Shown here one piece after another: positions 43,520 through 51,796 of a stretch of DNA of 64,000 nucleotides. The DNA is from Nostocoides sp. F2B08 (GTDB lineage Bacteria > Actinomycetota > Actinomycetes > Actinomycetales > Dermatophilaceae). The first letter of the stretch is position 1, and the number at the start of each line of letters is the position of its first letter. The notes under the pieces are model-generated. The model searched no databases and was not told the origin of the DNA. It worked only from the letters and a program-made list of their open reading frames with translations. The translations under genes and the position numbers were made by a program. The stretch covers positions 62,476-126,475 of the forward strand of contig NZ_WESE01000008.1 of the NCBI RefSeq assembly GCF_009184895.1. Direction: 5' to 3'.

Positions 43520-44896
43520 GTGACCGAGGCACCCCGACCCAGCGCAACGCCGGTCCGGCTCGCCCTGGTCGTGGGGCTCGGTTGGGTCCTGACCCTGACG
43601 GCGATGCAGTGGAGCGTCGTCCGCTTCCGGGTGCTCATCGTGGTCGTCCTCACCTGTGCGGCGGTCGCCCTATGGACCTGGCTCGGCCGCGGCGCGCGCC
43701 CGGTCCTCGAGCCGTGGACGGTGCTCGTCGTGGGGGTGGGCACGGCCCTGGCGACCGTGGTCGTGCCCGTCTTCACCTACGTCCCCGATCCGCACCGAGC
43801 GTGGATCCTCGGCCTGCACGCCGTGGCCGCGGTGACCGTGACGACCCTGCTGCTGTCCTCGGCACTCTCACGCCGCCTCCGTGGACCTCGACCGGCGGCC
43901 GTCGCCGTCCTGCTCGTCGCAGCGTTCCATGCGGCCATCGCCGCGCTCACGATCGTGTTCTCTCCCGCGCCGAGGATCGACGTCTGGGTCGTGCTGCAGC
44001 AGGCGGCGGACGCGATCGGGCGCGGTGAGAACATCTACGGTCGGTCCTGGGTCGGATCGCCGGGCGTCGACGACGCCTTCACCTATCTGCCGTGGACCGC
44101 CCTTCTGCTGGCGCCCGGACGGTGGGTGGCCGGCGACATCCGGTGGTCCCTGTTGGTCTGGAGCCTGCTCGGGGCGGTCGGACTCTGGCTGCTCTGCGAG
44201 CGACGGGCCTGGCCCGCCGCTGCCGGCGGGCTGCTCATCCTCCTCTCCCCCGGGATCGTGACCCAGGTGGATCAGGCCTGGACCGAGCCGCTGTTGTTGA
44301 CCCTCGTCATCTGGTGGGCCGTGCTCGTCCGGCGCGGGCATCCGTGGTGGGCGGTCATCCCCCTCGCGTTCGCGGTGGCGTCGAAGCAGCACATCGCCCT
44401 GATCCTCCCGGTGCTCCTCATGTGGCGTGGCTTCGGCCCAGCGCGAGCCGTCACAACCGCGGCGCTCGGGGGCCTGTTGGTGACGCCCTGGCTGGTCGCG
44501 GACGCCGGAGCCTTCGTGCACGACACGGTTCTCCTTCTCATCGACTTCCACCCGATCCGGTTCTCGAACACGCTCTATCTCCTGGCGGTCAACGTCGTCG
44601 GCGTCACTCCGCCGTTCTGGCTCACCGGTCTCGTCGTCCTGGCGGCGATCGTCGCGGCCGGCCTCGTGGTCCGCCGGCCGGGAACCGGGCTGGCCGTCGT
44701 GCTGCGCGCCTCGGCCGTTGTCCTGCTCACGGCGAACCTCGTGAACAAGCAGGCGTTCTACAACCAGTTCTGGCTGGTGGCGGGTTTGGTGGCGGTCTCG
44801 ATGGTCATGGAGACGGCGGCGCGGCCGCCGCCCGACGGTCCAGAGCCAGCGCCCACTCGCGGTCGAGCCACTCCGACGACAGACCGAGTTGCGTGA
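43520..44896 (+). CDS. Polytopic glycosyltransferase (GT87/DUF2029-like)
   Basis: 458 residues with about 12 hydrophobic helices. The first periplasmic loop has RIDVWVVLQQAADAIGRGENIYG, including the Asp expected for C-type glycosyltransferases, then FTYLPWTALLLAPGRW, both typical of GT87 mannosyltransferases acting on polyprenyl-phosphate sugars. It probably adds a sugar to a lipid or glycan on the outer leaflet. A GT87 enzyme (Rv2181) occurs in the matching mycobacterial region. Its last 92 bp overlap the convergent lipoprotein gene; the overlapped residues are a hydrophilic Pro-rich tail. Confidence 0.8.
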   Translation: MTEAPRPSATPVRLALVVGLGWVLTLTAMQWSVVRFRVLIVVVLTCAAVALWTWLGRGARPVLEPWTVLVVGVGTALATVVVPVFTYVPDPHRAWILGLHAVAAVTVTTLLLSSALSRRLRGPRPAAVAVLLVAAFHAAIAALTIVFSPAPRIDVWVVLQQAADAIGRGENIYGRSWVGSPGVDDAFTYLPWTALLLAPGRWVAGDIRWSLLVWSLLGAVGLWLLCERRAWPAAAGGLLILLSPGIVTQVDQAWTEPLLLTLVIWWAVLVRRGHPWWAVIPLAFAVASKQHIALILPVLLMWRGFGPARAVTTAALGGLLVTPWLVADAGAFVHDTVLLLIDFHPIRFSNTLYLLAVNVVGVTPPFWLTGLVVLAAIVAAGLVVRRPGTGLAVVLRASAVVLLTANLVNKQAFYNQFWLVAGLVAVSMVMETAARPPPDGPEPAPTRGRATPTTDRVA

Positions 44897-45980
44897 GGAG
44901 CCACATCGTGCGCTCCTCGTCGCCGCGGGGGCGTGCGACGGCTCCGGTCGGGCCCGCGACGCCGGGTCCGTCCCCGGCGACCACTGCCACCAGGCGGTCG
45001 CGGCCGACGGCATCCATGAGAACCTCGACCCCGAGGCGCGCGGCGACGTAGGCGGGAGCCCGTGCCAACGGATCCTCAAACTCCGTGGGGCCGGGAACCG
45101 AACCTCGCCACCGCCCGAATTCTCGCAGCTCCCGCAGACGACGCAGCTCCGCAGGCTGCTCGGATCGCCCGTCCTCCACCTGTGAATAGGCGATATGGAC
45201 GGCCAGCCCCTCCTGGAACCACACGGGAACGGGGGCCGAGCCTGTGGCGCGCATGGCGACGTGGACGAGCTCGTGGCGCATGAGCACGTCGAGTCCCACC
45301 TCGCTCAGCGCGGCGACGACCGCGCTGTCCACGAGCATCCGGTCGGCAGGAGCCGGACGTCCGTCGCTGACGGCGCCTTCGACCCGGGCGCCCGTGCCGG
45401 GGTCGAAGGCGGAGGTCGAGACGACGATCACGGCGGCACCGTGCCAGGACGGCCAGACCTCCAGAACAGCGGGCAGCGACCGCTCACATGCCTCGTGGAC
45501 CGCGGTGACCGCCGCGGAGAGCGACGGGGGGCCGAGGACGCGACACCGCGAGGATGTCACGGCCACGGGATCCTCGACACCCCACGGAAGACGGACCGGT
45601 GAGAGCCGGGTCCAGCCGTCCGGCTCCCGCCGGAGGGTCACGACGTCGACCGCCGTGCGATCGTCGGTATCGACACCGGGGATCCGCCAGGTGACGCGGA
45701 CCGGCACCCGGGCTTCCTCCCCGACGTCGACCGCGAGCGTGCCGGGCGTCACCGTGGAGTCCACCTGGACCTCGGAGGCGCGCACCGGAAGTCGCGGGTC
45801 GGCCGGGCTGCTCATCCCCTGCACGGCCTCCACCAGGGCGGGATCGCGAGGCTCTCGGGATGCGCTCGGAGCCGCGATGTCGCACGCACCGAGAAGGGTG
45901 GCGACGACAGCGATCAACACCACGACCACCGCCACCGACTGCTCGACCGATCGCGTCGGGAACGAGGGGTATGCCGGCAC
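44805..45980 (-). CDS. Zinc metallopeptidase lipoprotein (peptidase MA-like)
   Basis: 391 residues from GTG 45980. A lipoprotein signal ends at the lipobox LLGAC with Cys33. The extracellular C-terminal domain carries HELVH at 236-240 and a third ligand candidate Glu257 in WFQEGLA, the gluzincin HExxH...E arrangement of peptidase MA-like proteins. The middle part is a beta-rich domain like NTF2 or Mce-associated folds. Its substrate is unknown; it should act outside the membrane. The longer open frame upstream of the GTG is Arg-rich and not conserved-looking. Confidence 0.83.
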   Translation of the reverse strand: MPAYPSFPTRSVEQSVAVVVVLIAVVATLLGACDIAAPSASREPRDPALVEAVQGMSSPADPRLPVRASEVQVDSTVTPGTLAVDVGEEARVPVRVTWRIPGVDTDDRTAVDVVTLRREPDGWTRLSPVRLPWGVEDPVAVTSSRCRVLGPPSLSAAVTAVHEACERSLPAVLEVWPSWHGAAVIVVSTSAFDPGTGARVEGAVSDGRPAPADRMLVDSAVVAALSEVGLDVLMRHELVHVAMRATGSAPVPVWFQEGLAVHIAYSQVEDGRSEQPAELRRLRELREFGRWRGSVPGPTEFEDPLARAPAYVAARLGVEVLMDAVGRDRLVAVVAGDGPGVAGPTGAVARPRGDEERTMWLLTQLGLSSEWLDREWALALDRRAAAAPPSP

Positions 45981-46087
45981 CCGACGAGTGTCGCACCACC
46001 GGCGGCGTGCGACCTCGCCGAGCCGGATCTCTCCTCCCGCGTCGAGGTCGGCGTCCGTGCTCCGGCACCTGCCGGAGGAGGACCGTC

Positions 46088-46456
46088 TCAGGCCGAGCGG
46101 GCACCGCTCGGCCGCGACCGGTCCATCCGACCGTCCTCCCCCGCCGATCGGGCCTGCACGAGCCATTCGGGAAGGTGGGGCTCGGCGTAGGCCGACCGTG
46201 CCTCGGCGGCATCGACCACACCTGCGTCGACCAGGAGGTCGACGGCCGCCTGCTCGGCCGCGTCGAGGCGCAGCCGCACCGGACCGAGCAGAGCGACCAT
46301 GCAGCCGGCGCAGCCGTGTCCGGCCACCGGGCAGCTGTCGCAGTCGATCCGTGCTGCGGTCGCACCGGGTCGGGGGCGGGCCGCGGGGAACCGCCCCGGG
46401 GGTGGAGCCGACGCCGGTTGTGCATGAACCCGGTCTCGCTCGTGGAAGTGAGTCAT
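46088..46456 (-). CDS. Small Cys-rich actinobacterial protein
   Basis: 122 residues from ATG 46456, with AAGGAGG nine bases upstream. The N-terminal 40 residues are Pro/Ala/Arg-rich. The core is IDCDSCPVAGHGCAGCMVAL: four cysteines in a CxxC-x6-CxxC pattern, suggesting a zinc or iron-sulfur site. A short helical region and an acidic region follow. Similar proteins are common beside exonuclease or cytochrome bc1 genes in actinobacteria, but I know of no function. It is divergent from the exonuclease/GIY-YIG gene across a 177-bp region with direct repeats. Confidence 0.75.
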   Translation of the reverse strand: MTHFHERDRVHAQPASAPPPGRFPAARPRPGATAARIDCDSCPVAGHGCAGCMVALLGPVRLRLDAAEQAAVDLLVDAGVVDAAEARSAYAEPHLPEWLVQARSAGEDGRMDRSRPSGARSA

Positions 46457-46558
46457 GGGCTGTGCCTCCTTACCGTGTGGACGGTCCATGCTCCGGCGAG
46501 GGTCGCGGACCGCTGTCTGGGTACGGGAACAACGGTAGAGAGAGCCACTGACAGTGCT

Positions 46559-46588
46559 GCTCCCACAGCGTCGGTACCGCTCCCACAG
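46559..46588. repeat. Two decamer direct repeats, 20-bp period
   Basis: GCTCCCACAG occurs at 46559-46568 and 46579-46588, exactly 20 bp apart, so both copies face the same side of the helix. They lie between the divergent starts at 46456 and 46634 and could be a paired regulator site. No known consensus was recognised. Confidence 0.6.
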
Positions 46589-46633
46589 AGTGTCTGCCGA
46601 GGGTTGTCGGTCGGCATCCCTAACGTGTGCGGC

Positions 46634-48352
46634 ATGCGGAAGCCGGTGCAGAGCACGCTCGACCTCGACGGTGCCGCGGGTCCGGGTTCAGCGCTCGGCA
46701 CGTCGTTGGCCTCGGTCACCTTCGTGGTCGTCGACCTCGAGACGACGGGGGGACCGCCGAGCGAGGCCGGCATCACCGAGATCGGTGCGGTCGCCGTGAG
46801 GGGTGGTGAGGTCGTCGGTGAGTTCCAGACCCTGGTGAACCCCGGGCACCCTGTGCCCGCATTCATCACCGCCCTCACCGGCATCTCGTCCGCGATGGTC
46901 GCGGGGGCTCCTCGGCTCGCCGTCGCGCTGCCCGCGTTCTTGGACTTCGTCCGGGCGCAGGGCCCCGTGACCGCGTGGGTCGCGCACAACGCCTCCTACG
47001 ACATGTCGTTCCTACGAGCCGGCTGCGCGCTCCTCGAGATGCACTTCCCGGATCACCCGGTCGTGGACACGGTTCACCTCGCCCGTCAGCTGTTCGGGCG
47101 GGACGAAGTGCGCAACCACCGTCTGGCGACGCTCGCCGCGCATGTGGGTTCGCGCACCCTGCCCGACCACCGCGCACTACACGACGCGCGAGCCACCGTG
47201 GACGTGCTGCATGCTCTCATCGCCCGAGTCGGCAACCTCGGTGTCTCGACCCTGGAGGAGCTACGCGGATACAGCCGCCGCGTTCCAACGGACGTGCGCC
47301 GCAAACGGACGCTGGCGGACGGCCTCCCGAGCGCTCCCGGGGCCTATGTGTTCCGGGACGCCGAGGGTTCGGCTCTCTACGTCGGCACGTCCCGGGACAT
47401 CCGCCGACGGGTGACCACGTACTTCACGGCCGGAGAGCGCCGTGCGCGGATGGCGCAGATGGTTCGGCTCGCTGCGTCCGTCACGCCGGTCGTGTGCGCC
47501 ACCGACCTCGAGGCCCGGGTCCGCGAGGTGCGGCTCATCGCCTCCGAGCACCCGCGCTACAACCGTCGCTCGACCCGCGCCAACGCCCTGACCTGGCTGA
47601 AGCTGACCCAGGAGCACTTCCCGAGGCTGTCCGTCGTCTCCACCGTGCGCGGAGACGCGGCCGACTACCTCGGTCCGTTCCGGAGTCGCCGCCGAGCGAT
47701 GGAGGCGATGGAGGCACTGCATACCGCGTTCCGGCTCCGGCAGTGCACCCAGTCACTGCCCTCCGCCCCACGTCGGCCGACCGCATGCGTCCTGCTCGAG
47801 CTCGGCTCGTGCGGTGCCCCCTGCACCGGCGCCCAGAGCAAGGAGGACTACGCGCGGATCGTCCTGTCGGCCCGCGAGGCGATCCGCGCGGACCCTGCCG
47901 CGGTGGTCGATCCGCTGCGCGCGCGCATGCGCGAACTCGCACATGAGGAGCGCTTCGAGGAGGCGGGGGTGGTCCGCGACCGGCTGAGCGCGTTCGTCGG
48001 AGGCGCCACCCGGATACAGCGCCTCGGACCCCTGGCGAGCAGTCCTCAGATCGTCGCAGCCGCGCGGCACTCGGCCGGCGGCTGGGAGCTCTTCTGCATC
48101 CGTCACGGCCGTTTGGCGGGGTCGAGCGTGGCTCCCCGGGGTGCGGACCCCATGCCGTTCGTCGCGGCGCTCGTCGCCAGCGCGGAGCACGTGCCGGCTC
48201 CCGTCGGCCCGGCACCGGCGGCGATCGTGGAGGAGACCGAGATCCTGGCCCGCTGGCTGGAGTCTCCGGGAGTCCGGCTCGTCGAGGTCACCGGCGACTG
48301 GTCCTGTCCGGTGCGCGGCGCGGCCGCGTACGACGACCTCCGGGCGGGCTAG
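46634..48352 (+). CDS. DEDDh exonuclease fused to GIY-YIG (UvrC-like) nuclease
   Basis: 572 residues from ATG 46634. The N-terminal DnaQ-type 3'-5' exonuclease has motif I VVVDLETTG, motif II AHNASYDMSFL and motif III DHRALHDARAT with the general-base His. From about residue 230 a GIY-YIG domain follows (PGAYVFRDAEGSALYVGTS), then a UvrC-like UvrB-binding region (RFEEAGVVRDRL) with a Cys-rich segment (LELGSCGAPCTG). It corresponds to M. tuberculosis Rv2191 and to Cho-type repair nucleases. The fusion suggests incision and trimming in excision repair. No LexA box was found in its upstream region. Confidence 0.92.
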   Translation: MRKPVQSTLDLDGAAGPGSALGTSLASVTFVVVDLETTGGPPSEAGITEIGAVAVRGGEVVGEFQTLVNPGHPVPAFITALTGISSAMVAGAPRLAVALPAFLDFVRAQGPVTAWVAHNASYDMSFLRAGCALLEMHFPDHPVVDTVHLARQLFGRDEVRNHRLATLAAHVGSRTLPDHRALHDARATVDVLHALIARVGNLGVSTLEELRGYSRRVPTDVRRKRTLADGLPSAPGAYVFRDAEGSALYVGTSRDIRRRVTTYFTAGERRARMAQMVRLAASVTPVVCATDLEARVREVRLIASEHPRYNRRSTRANALTWLKLTQEHFPRLSVVSTVRGDAADYLGPFRSRRRAMEAMEALHTAFRLRQCTQSLPSAPRRPTACVLLELGSCGAPCTGAQSKEDYARIVLSAREAIRADPAAVVDPLRARMRELAHEERFEEAGVVRDRLSAFVGGATRIQRLGPLASSPQIVAAARHSAGGWELFCIRHGRLAGSSVAPRGADPMPFVAALVASAEHVPAPVGPAPAAIVEETEILARWLESPGVRLVEVTGDWSCPVRGAAAYDDLRAG

Positions 48353-48380
48353 GCGGTCGCGTTCCCACTACGCTTGACCC

Positions 48381-48659
48381 GTGATCAGCGCCATCGTCCT
48401 CATCCACGCCGACGTCGACAAGATCCCCGAGGTCGCGACATCGCTCGTCGAGATCGAGGGCGTGAGCGAGGTGTACTCCGTCGCTGGGTCGGTCGACCTC
48501 ATCGCCATGGTCAAGGTCCGCGAACACGAGCACCTCGCCGACGTCATCGCCGATCGGATCGGCAAGGTGCCAGGCGTCACGGCCACCGACACCCACATCG
48601 CCTTCCGCACCTACTCCAGCAGTGATCTGGGTGCAGCCTTCAGTCTCGGCGTCGAGTAG
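48381..48659 (+). CDS. Lrp/AsnC ligand-binding (RAM) domain protein
   Basis: 92 residues from GTG 48381. The whole protein is one RAM domain: AIVLIHADVDKIPEVATSL, then GVSEVYSVAGSVDLIAMVKV and GVTATDTHIAFRTYS. There is no helix-turn-helix, so it is a stand-alone effector-binding domain that may multimerise with full Lrp proteins or sense amino acids. It follows the exonuclease/GIY-YIG gene by 28 bp. Its 3' end overlaps the convergent trpD by 20 bp. Confidence 0.9.
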   Translation: MISAIVLIHADVDKIPEVATSLVEIEGVSEVYSVAGSVDLIAMVKVREHEHLADVIADRIGKVPGVTATDTHIAFRTYSSSDLGAAFSLGVE

Positions 48660-49695
48660 CCGCCACCCACCTGTCGAGGACCGCCGCGGCGGATCCGGAG
48701 TCGACCGCCGCCGTGGCCTGGGCCAACCCCTGCGAGACCGCCTCGTCCACGGCGACGCCAGAGTCGATCATCGGCAGCGCCAGCGCGACGGCGGCGTTGA
48801 TCAGCACGGCATCCCTCGGCGCTCCTCGCTCACCGGCGAGCACCTGACGCACCACCGTCGCGTTGAACTCGGCGTCGCCGCCGCGCAGGTCCTCCAGGGG
48901 GGCGCGCGCAATGCCGTGGTGGGCAGGGTCGAGGGTATGCGTCGTGACCTCGCCGTTTCTGGCGAGCCAGACCGAGGTGGTCGTGGAGAGGGTGACCTCG
49001 TCGAGTCCGTCGTCGCCACGTGTAACGATCGCGGTTCGCCCTCGAGCCGCGAAGACGCCCGCGATGAGCGGGGCGGCCGAAGGGTCGGCGACGCCCAGGG
49101 CCGCATAGGTGGGCTGGCCAGGGTTCGTCAGGGGCCCCAGGATGTTGAAGGCGGTACCGATGCCGAGCTCGCGGCGAGCGACGGCAGCGTGCCGCATGCT
49201 CGGGTGGAAGGCCTGGGCGAAGCAGAAGGTGATGCCGGCCTCGGACGCGATCCGGGCCACGCGCTCGGGAGCGATGGTGAGGTCGACTCCGAGTGCCTCG
49301 AGGACGTCGGCCGACCCGGTCGACGACGAGGCGGCCCGGTTGCCGTGCTTGACGACGGTCATGCCGGCACCGGCGGCTACGAGGGAGGCCATCGTCGAGA
49401 TGTTCACCGAGTGATGCCGGTCGCCGCCCGTCCCGACGATGTCGACAGTGGTCCCGGGAACGGAGATCCGGTGGGCGTGCTCGAGCATCTCGTCGGCCAG
49501 GCCGGTGAGCTCGCCGGTGGTCAGGCCCTTCGCCGTGAGGGCCACGAGGAACCCGGCGAGCTGCACCGGCGTGGCCTCGCCGCGCATCACTTCGCCCATG
49601 GCCCACCTGGTGTGCTCGGCCGGGAGGTCCTGGCCACGCAGGAGTGCGGTCAGGAGGTCGGGCCAGGTCGGCGCGTCGCTCGACGGTGTCGTCAC
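48640..49695 (-). CDS. trpD: Anthranilate phosphoribosyltransferase
   Basis: 351 residues from GTG 49695. The PRPP-binding motif is VDIVGTGGDRHHSVNIST, followed by VVKHGNRAASSSTGSADVLEAL and FCFAQAFHPSMRH, with FNILGPLTNPGQP for anthranilate. It makes phosphoribosyl-anthranilate in tryptophan synthesis. It is isolated from the other trp genes, as in mycobacteria (Rv2192c). The start overlaps the stop of the receiver-domain gene by four bases, so its translation depends on that gene's transcript. Confidence 0.94.
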   Translation of the reverse strand: MTTPSSDAPTWPDLLTALLRGQDLPAEHTRWAMGEVMRGEATPVQLAGFLVALTAKGLTTGELTGLADEMLEHAHRISVPGTTVDIVGTGGDRHHSVNISTMASLVAAGAGMTVVKHGNRAASSSTGSADVLEALGVDLTIAPERVARIASEAGITFCFAQAFHPSMRHAAVARRELGIGTAFNILGPLTNPGQPTYAALGVADPSAAPLIAGVFAARGRTAIVTRGDDGLDEVTLSTTTSVWLARNGEVTTHTLDPAHHGIARAPLEDLRGGDAEFNATVVRQVLAGERGAPRDAVLINAAVALALPMIDSGVAVDEAVSQGLAQATAAVDSGSAAAVLDRWVAATRRRD

Positions 49696-50162
49696 CGGGG
49701 TTCGCGCGCGAGCTCGGCGACCGCCGAGGCCAGGGCGATGGGGTCGATCGGATGCGGGACGGCCGCCTCGGCCTGGGACCAGGCGGCCAGCCATCCGTCC
49801 TGGGGACGACCGGTGAGGACGAGAACGGGCGGGCATTCGAAGATCTCGTTCTTCAGCTGCCGGGTCAGGCCCAGTCCCCCCATCGGCGAGGACTCACCGT
49901 CGAGGATGAGCAGGTCGTAGTCGCCTCGCTCGACCTCCGTCACGACGGCGGCAGGGGTCGCACACTCCGTCCACGAGACCACCTCGACGTCACGGGCCGG
50001 CCGGCGACCGACCGCGGCGCGCACGGTGTCCCTCGTCGTGAGGTCGTCGCTGTAGAGCAGGACCGTGACGCGGTGGGAGACAGGGTCCGTCGTCCCGCCG
50101 GACATGCTGTGGGGCCGGTTCGACACGGCTTCGGGCGCCTGCGGCACGTGCGCGGAACTCAT
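49692..50162 (-). CDS. Stand-alone receiver (pseudo-receiver) protein
   Basis: 156 residues from ATG 50162, with an unstructured N-terminal 30 residues. The receiver fold shows the acidic pair Asp39/Asp40 (LLYSDDLTT), phosphoacceptor-like Asp88 (LLILDGESSP) and Thr117 (VLVLTGRP). The conserved switch lysine is replaced by His137 in AAVPHPID. No output domain follows; the protein ends 19 residues later. It may be a phosphorylation-independent protein-interaction module. It is coupled to trpD downstream and divergent from ctaE. No cognate kinase is next to it. Confidence 0.82.
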   Translation of the reverse strand: MSSAHVPQAPEAVSNRPHSMSGGTTDPVSHRVTVLLYSDDLTTRDTVRAAVGRRPARDVEVVSWTECATPAAVVTEVERGDYDLLILDGESSPMGGLGLTRQLKNEIFECPPVLVLTGRPQDGWLAAWSQAEAAVPHPIDPIALASAVAELAREPR

Positions 50163-50234
50163 GGCGACGATCCTAGCGGGGTTTGTCGGGGGGTCCGCCG
50201 CCGTCCCGCGTATGTCATGGTGCAGTATTGACCC

Positions 50235-50912
50235 GTGGCGACTGCAGCAACGATCCCTGACGGCACCCCTCATGACACCCGTCATCCGGTGGTCCCCAGT
50301 ATTCCCGGGCACGGACCGGCGACTCGGCCGAACATGGTGGCGGTCGGCACCATGGTGTGGCTCGCGAGCGAGCTCATGTTCTTCGCGGCGCTGTTCGCGA
50401 TGTACTTCACTCTTCGCGCCAACGTCCCCGAGCAGTGGGCCGCCAACTCCCCGTTGCTCGACGTCCGCTTCGCGACGATCAACACCGGCATCCTCGTCAT
50501 CTCGTCCGTCTGGTGCCAGCTCGGCGTCTGGAAGGCCGAGGCGGGTCAGGTAGGCCGCACCGGCGGACTCCTCGAGTTCAAGAAGTGGGGCATGCGCGAG
50601 TGGTACGTCCTGACCTACATCTTCGGCTCGATCTTCATCGCGGGTCAGGTCTATGAGTACGCCCACCTCGTGCACGAGGGCGTGACCCTCTCGAGCGACT
50701 CGTACGGCTCGATCTTCTACCTCGCCACCGGATTCCACGGCATCCACGTGACCGGTGGTCTCATCGCGTTCCTCCTCATCCTCGGGCGGACGTTCACGAC
50801 GCGCCGGTACACCCACGCGCAGGCGACGGGCGCGGTCGTGACGTCGTACTACTGGCACTTCGTCGACGTCGTGTGGATCGCGTTGTTCTTCACCATCTAC
50901 GTCCTCCAGTGA
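50235..50912 (+). CDS. ctaE: Cytochrome c oxidase subunit III
   Basis: 225 residues from GTG 50235. Five hydrophobic helices are visible ([92 protein letters not shown]). The hallmarks are ATGFHGIHV and [11 protein letters not shown]. It is a structural subunit of the aa3 oxidase in the inner membrane. As in other actinobacteria it heads the qcrCAB genes and sits apart from ctaC and ctaD, which here lie 6 kb downstream on the other strand. Confidence 0.95.
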   Translation: MATAATIPDGTPHDTRHPVVPSIPGHGPATRPNMVAVGTMVWLASELMFFAALFAMYFTLRANVPEQWAANSPLLDVRFATINTGILVISSVWCQLGVWKAEAGQVGRTGGLLEFKKWGMREWYVLTYIFGSIFIAGQVYEYAHLVHEGVTLSSDSYGSIFYLATGFHGIHVTGGLIAFLLILGRTFTTRRYTHAQATGAVVTSYYWHFVDVVWIALFFTIYVLQ

Positions 50913-50976
50913 CCGCGGCCCATCCGATCCGCACAGGGCACCGAACTCATCCCGAACCATCCTCGAAGGAACTGAC

Positions 50977-51795
50977 GTGAACGCACTAGCCGCCCGGCGC
51001 CGCCACCCCGCGGCCATCGCGCTGCTGCTCATGGTGGCCTTGCTCGTGACCGGTGGGCTGTATGCCGCGCTCGCCCCCGAGCCGGCGGCTGCGGCCGCGG
51101 TCACGGCCGACCAGGTGTCCGAGGGTCAGGCTCTGTTCCGGGCGAACTGCGCGAGCTGCCACGGGCTCAACGCGGAGGGCAACGCACCCGATCCCGGGCA
51201 GGAGGAGGAGGGCGCGTACGGCCCCACTCTCGTCGGAGCCGGAGCCGCATCCGTCCACTTCCAGATGGAGACGGGACGGATGCCGATGGCAGCACCACGG
51301 CCTCAGGCGCCGAGGGTCAACCAGGTGGAGTTCAGCGACGAGCAGATCGAGGCCATCGCGGCCTACGTCGCCTCCCTCGGACCCGGCCCGGCCCGACCCG
51401 ACGAAGAGTGGCTGGACTGGGAGGGGCAGGGCGACGCCGGTCGCGGTGGGACTCTCTACCGCAGCAACTGCGCGATGTGCCACAGCTCCGCCGCAGCAGG
51501 TGGCGCCCTCACCCGCGGCAAGTACGCCCCGACACTCGAGGACGTCGAGCCCGTTCACATCTATGAGGCGATGCTCACCGGTCCGCAGAACATGCCAGTC
51601 TTCAACGACGCCAACCTCTCCCCCGAGGACAAGCGCGACGTCATCGCCTATGTCAAGCAGATGCACGCGACCGGCAACCCCGGTGGCCTGTCACTCGGGA
51701 ACCTCGGGCCCTCGTCCGAGGCGCTGTTCATCTGGGTCTTCGGTCTGGGCATCATGATCGGCACGGCCGTCTGGGTCGGCCAGAAGGGAGCCTGA
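50977..51795 (+). CDS. qcrC: Diheme cytochrome c subunit of the bc1 complex
   Basis: 272 residues from GTG 50977. An N-terminal signal-anchor (ALLLMVALLVTGGLYAAL) is followed by two heme c sites, CASCH at 58-62 and CAMCH at 165-169, and a C-terminal membrane helix (ALFIWVFGLGIMIGTAVWVG). The tethered diheme subunit carries electrons from the bc1 complex straight to the oxidase, replacing soluble cytochrome c in the actinobacterial supercomplex. The next gene begins one base after its stop. Confidence 0.95.
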   Translation: MNALAARRRHPAAIALLLMVALLVTGGLYAALAPEPAAAAAVTADQVSEGQALFRANCASCHGLNAEGNAPDPGQEEEGAYGPTLVGAGAASVHFQMETGRMPMAAPRPQAPRVNQVEFSDEQIEAIAAYVASLGPGPARPDEEWLDWEGQGDAGRGGTLYRSNCAMCHSSAAAGGALTRGKYAPTLEDVEPVHIYEAMLTGPQNMPVFNDANLSPEDKRDVIAYVKQMHATGNPGGLSLGNLGPSSEALFIWVFGLGIMIGTAVWVGQKGA

Positions 51796-51796
51796 C

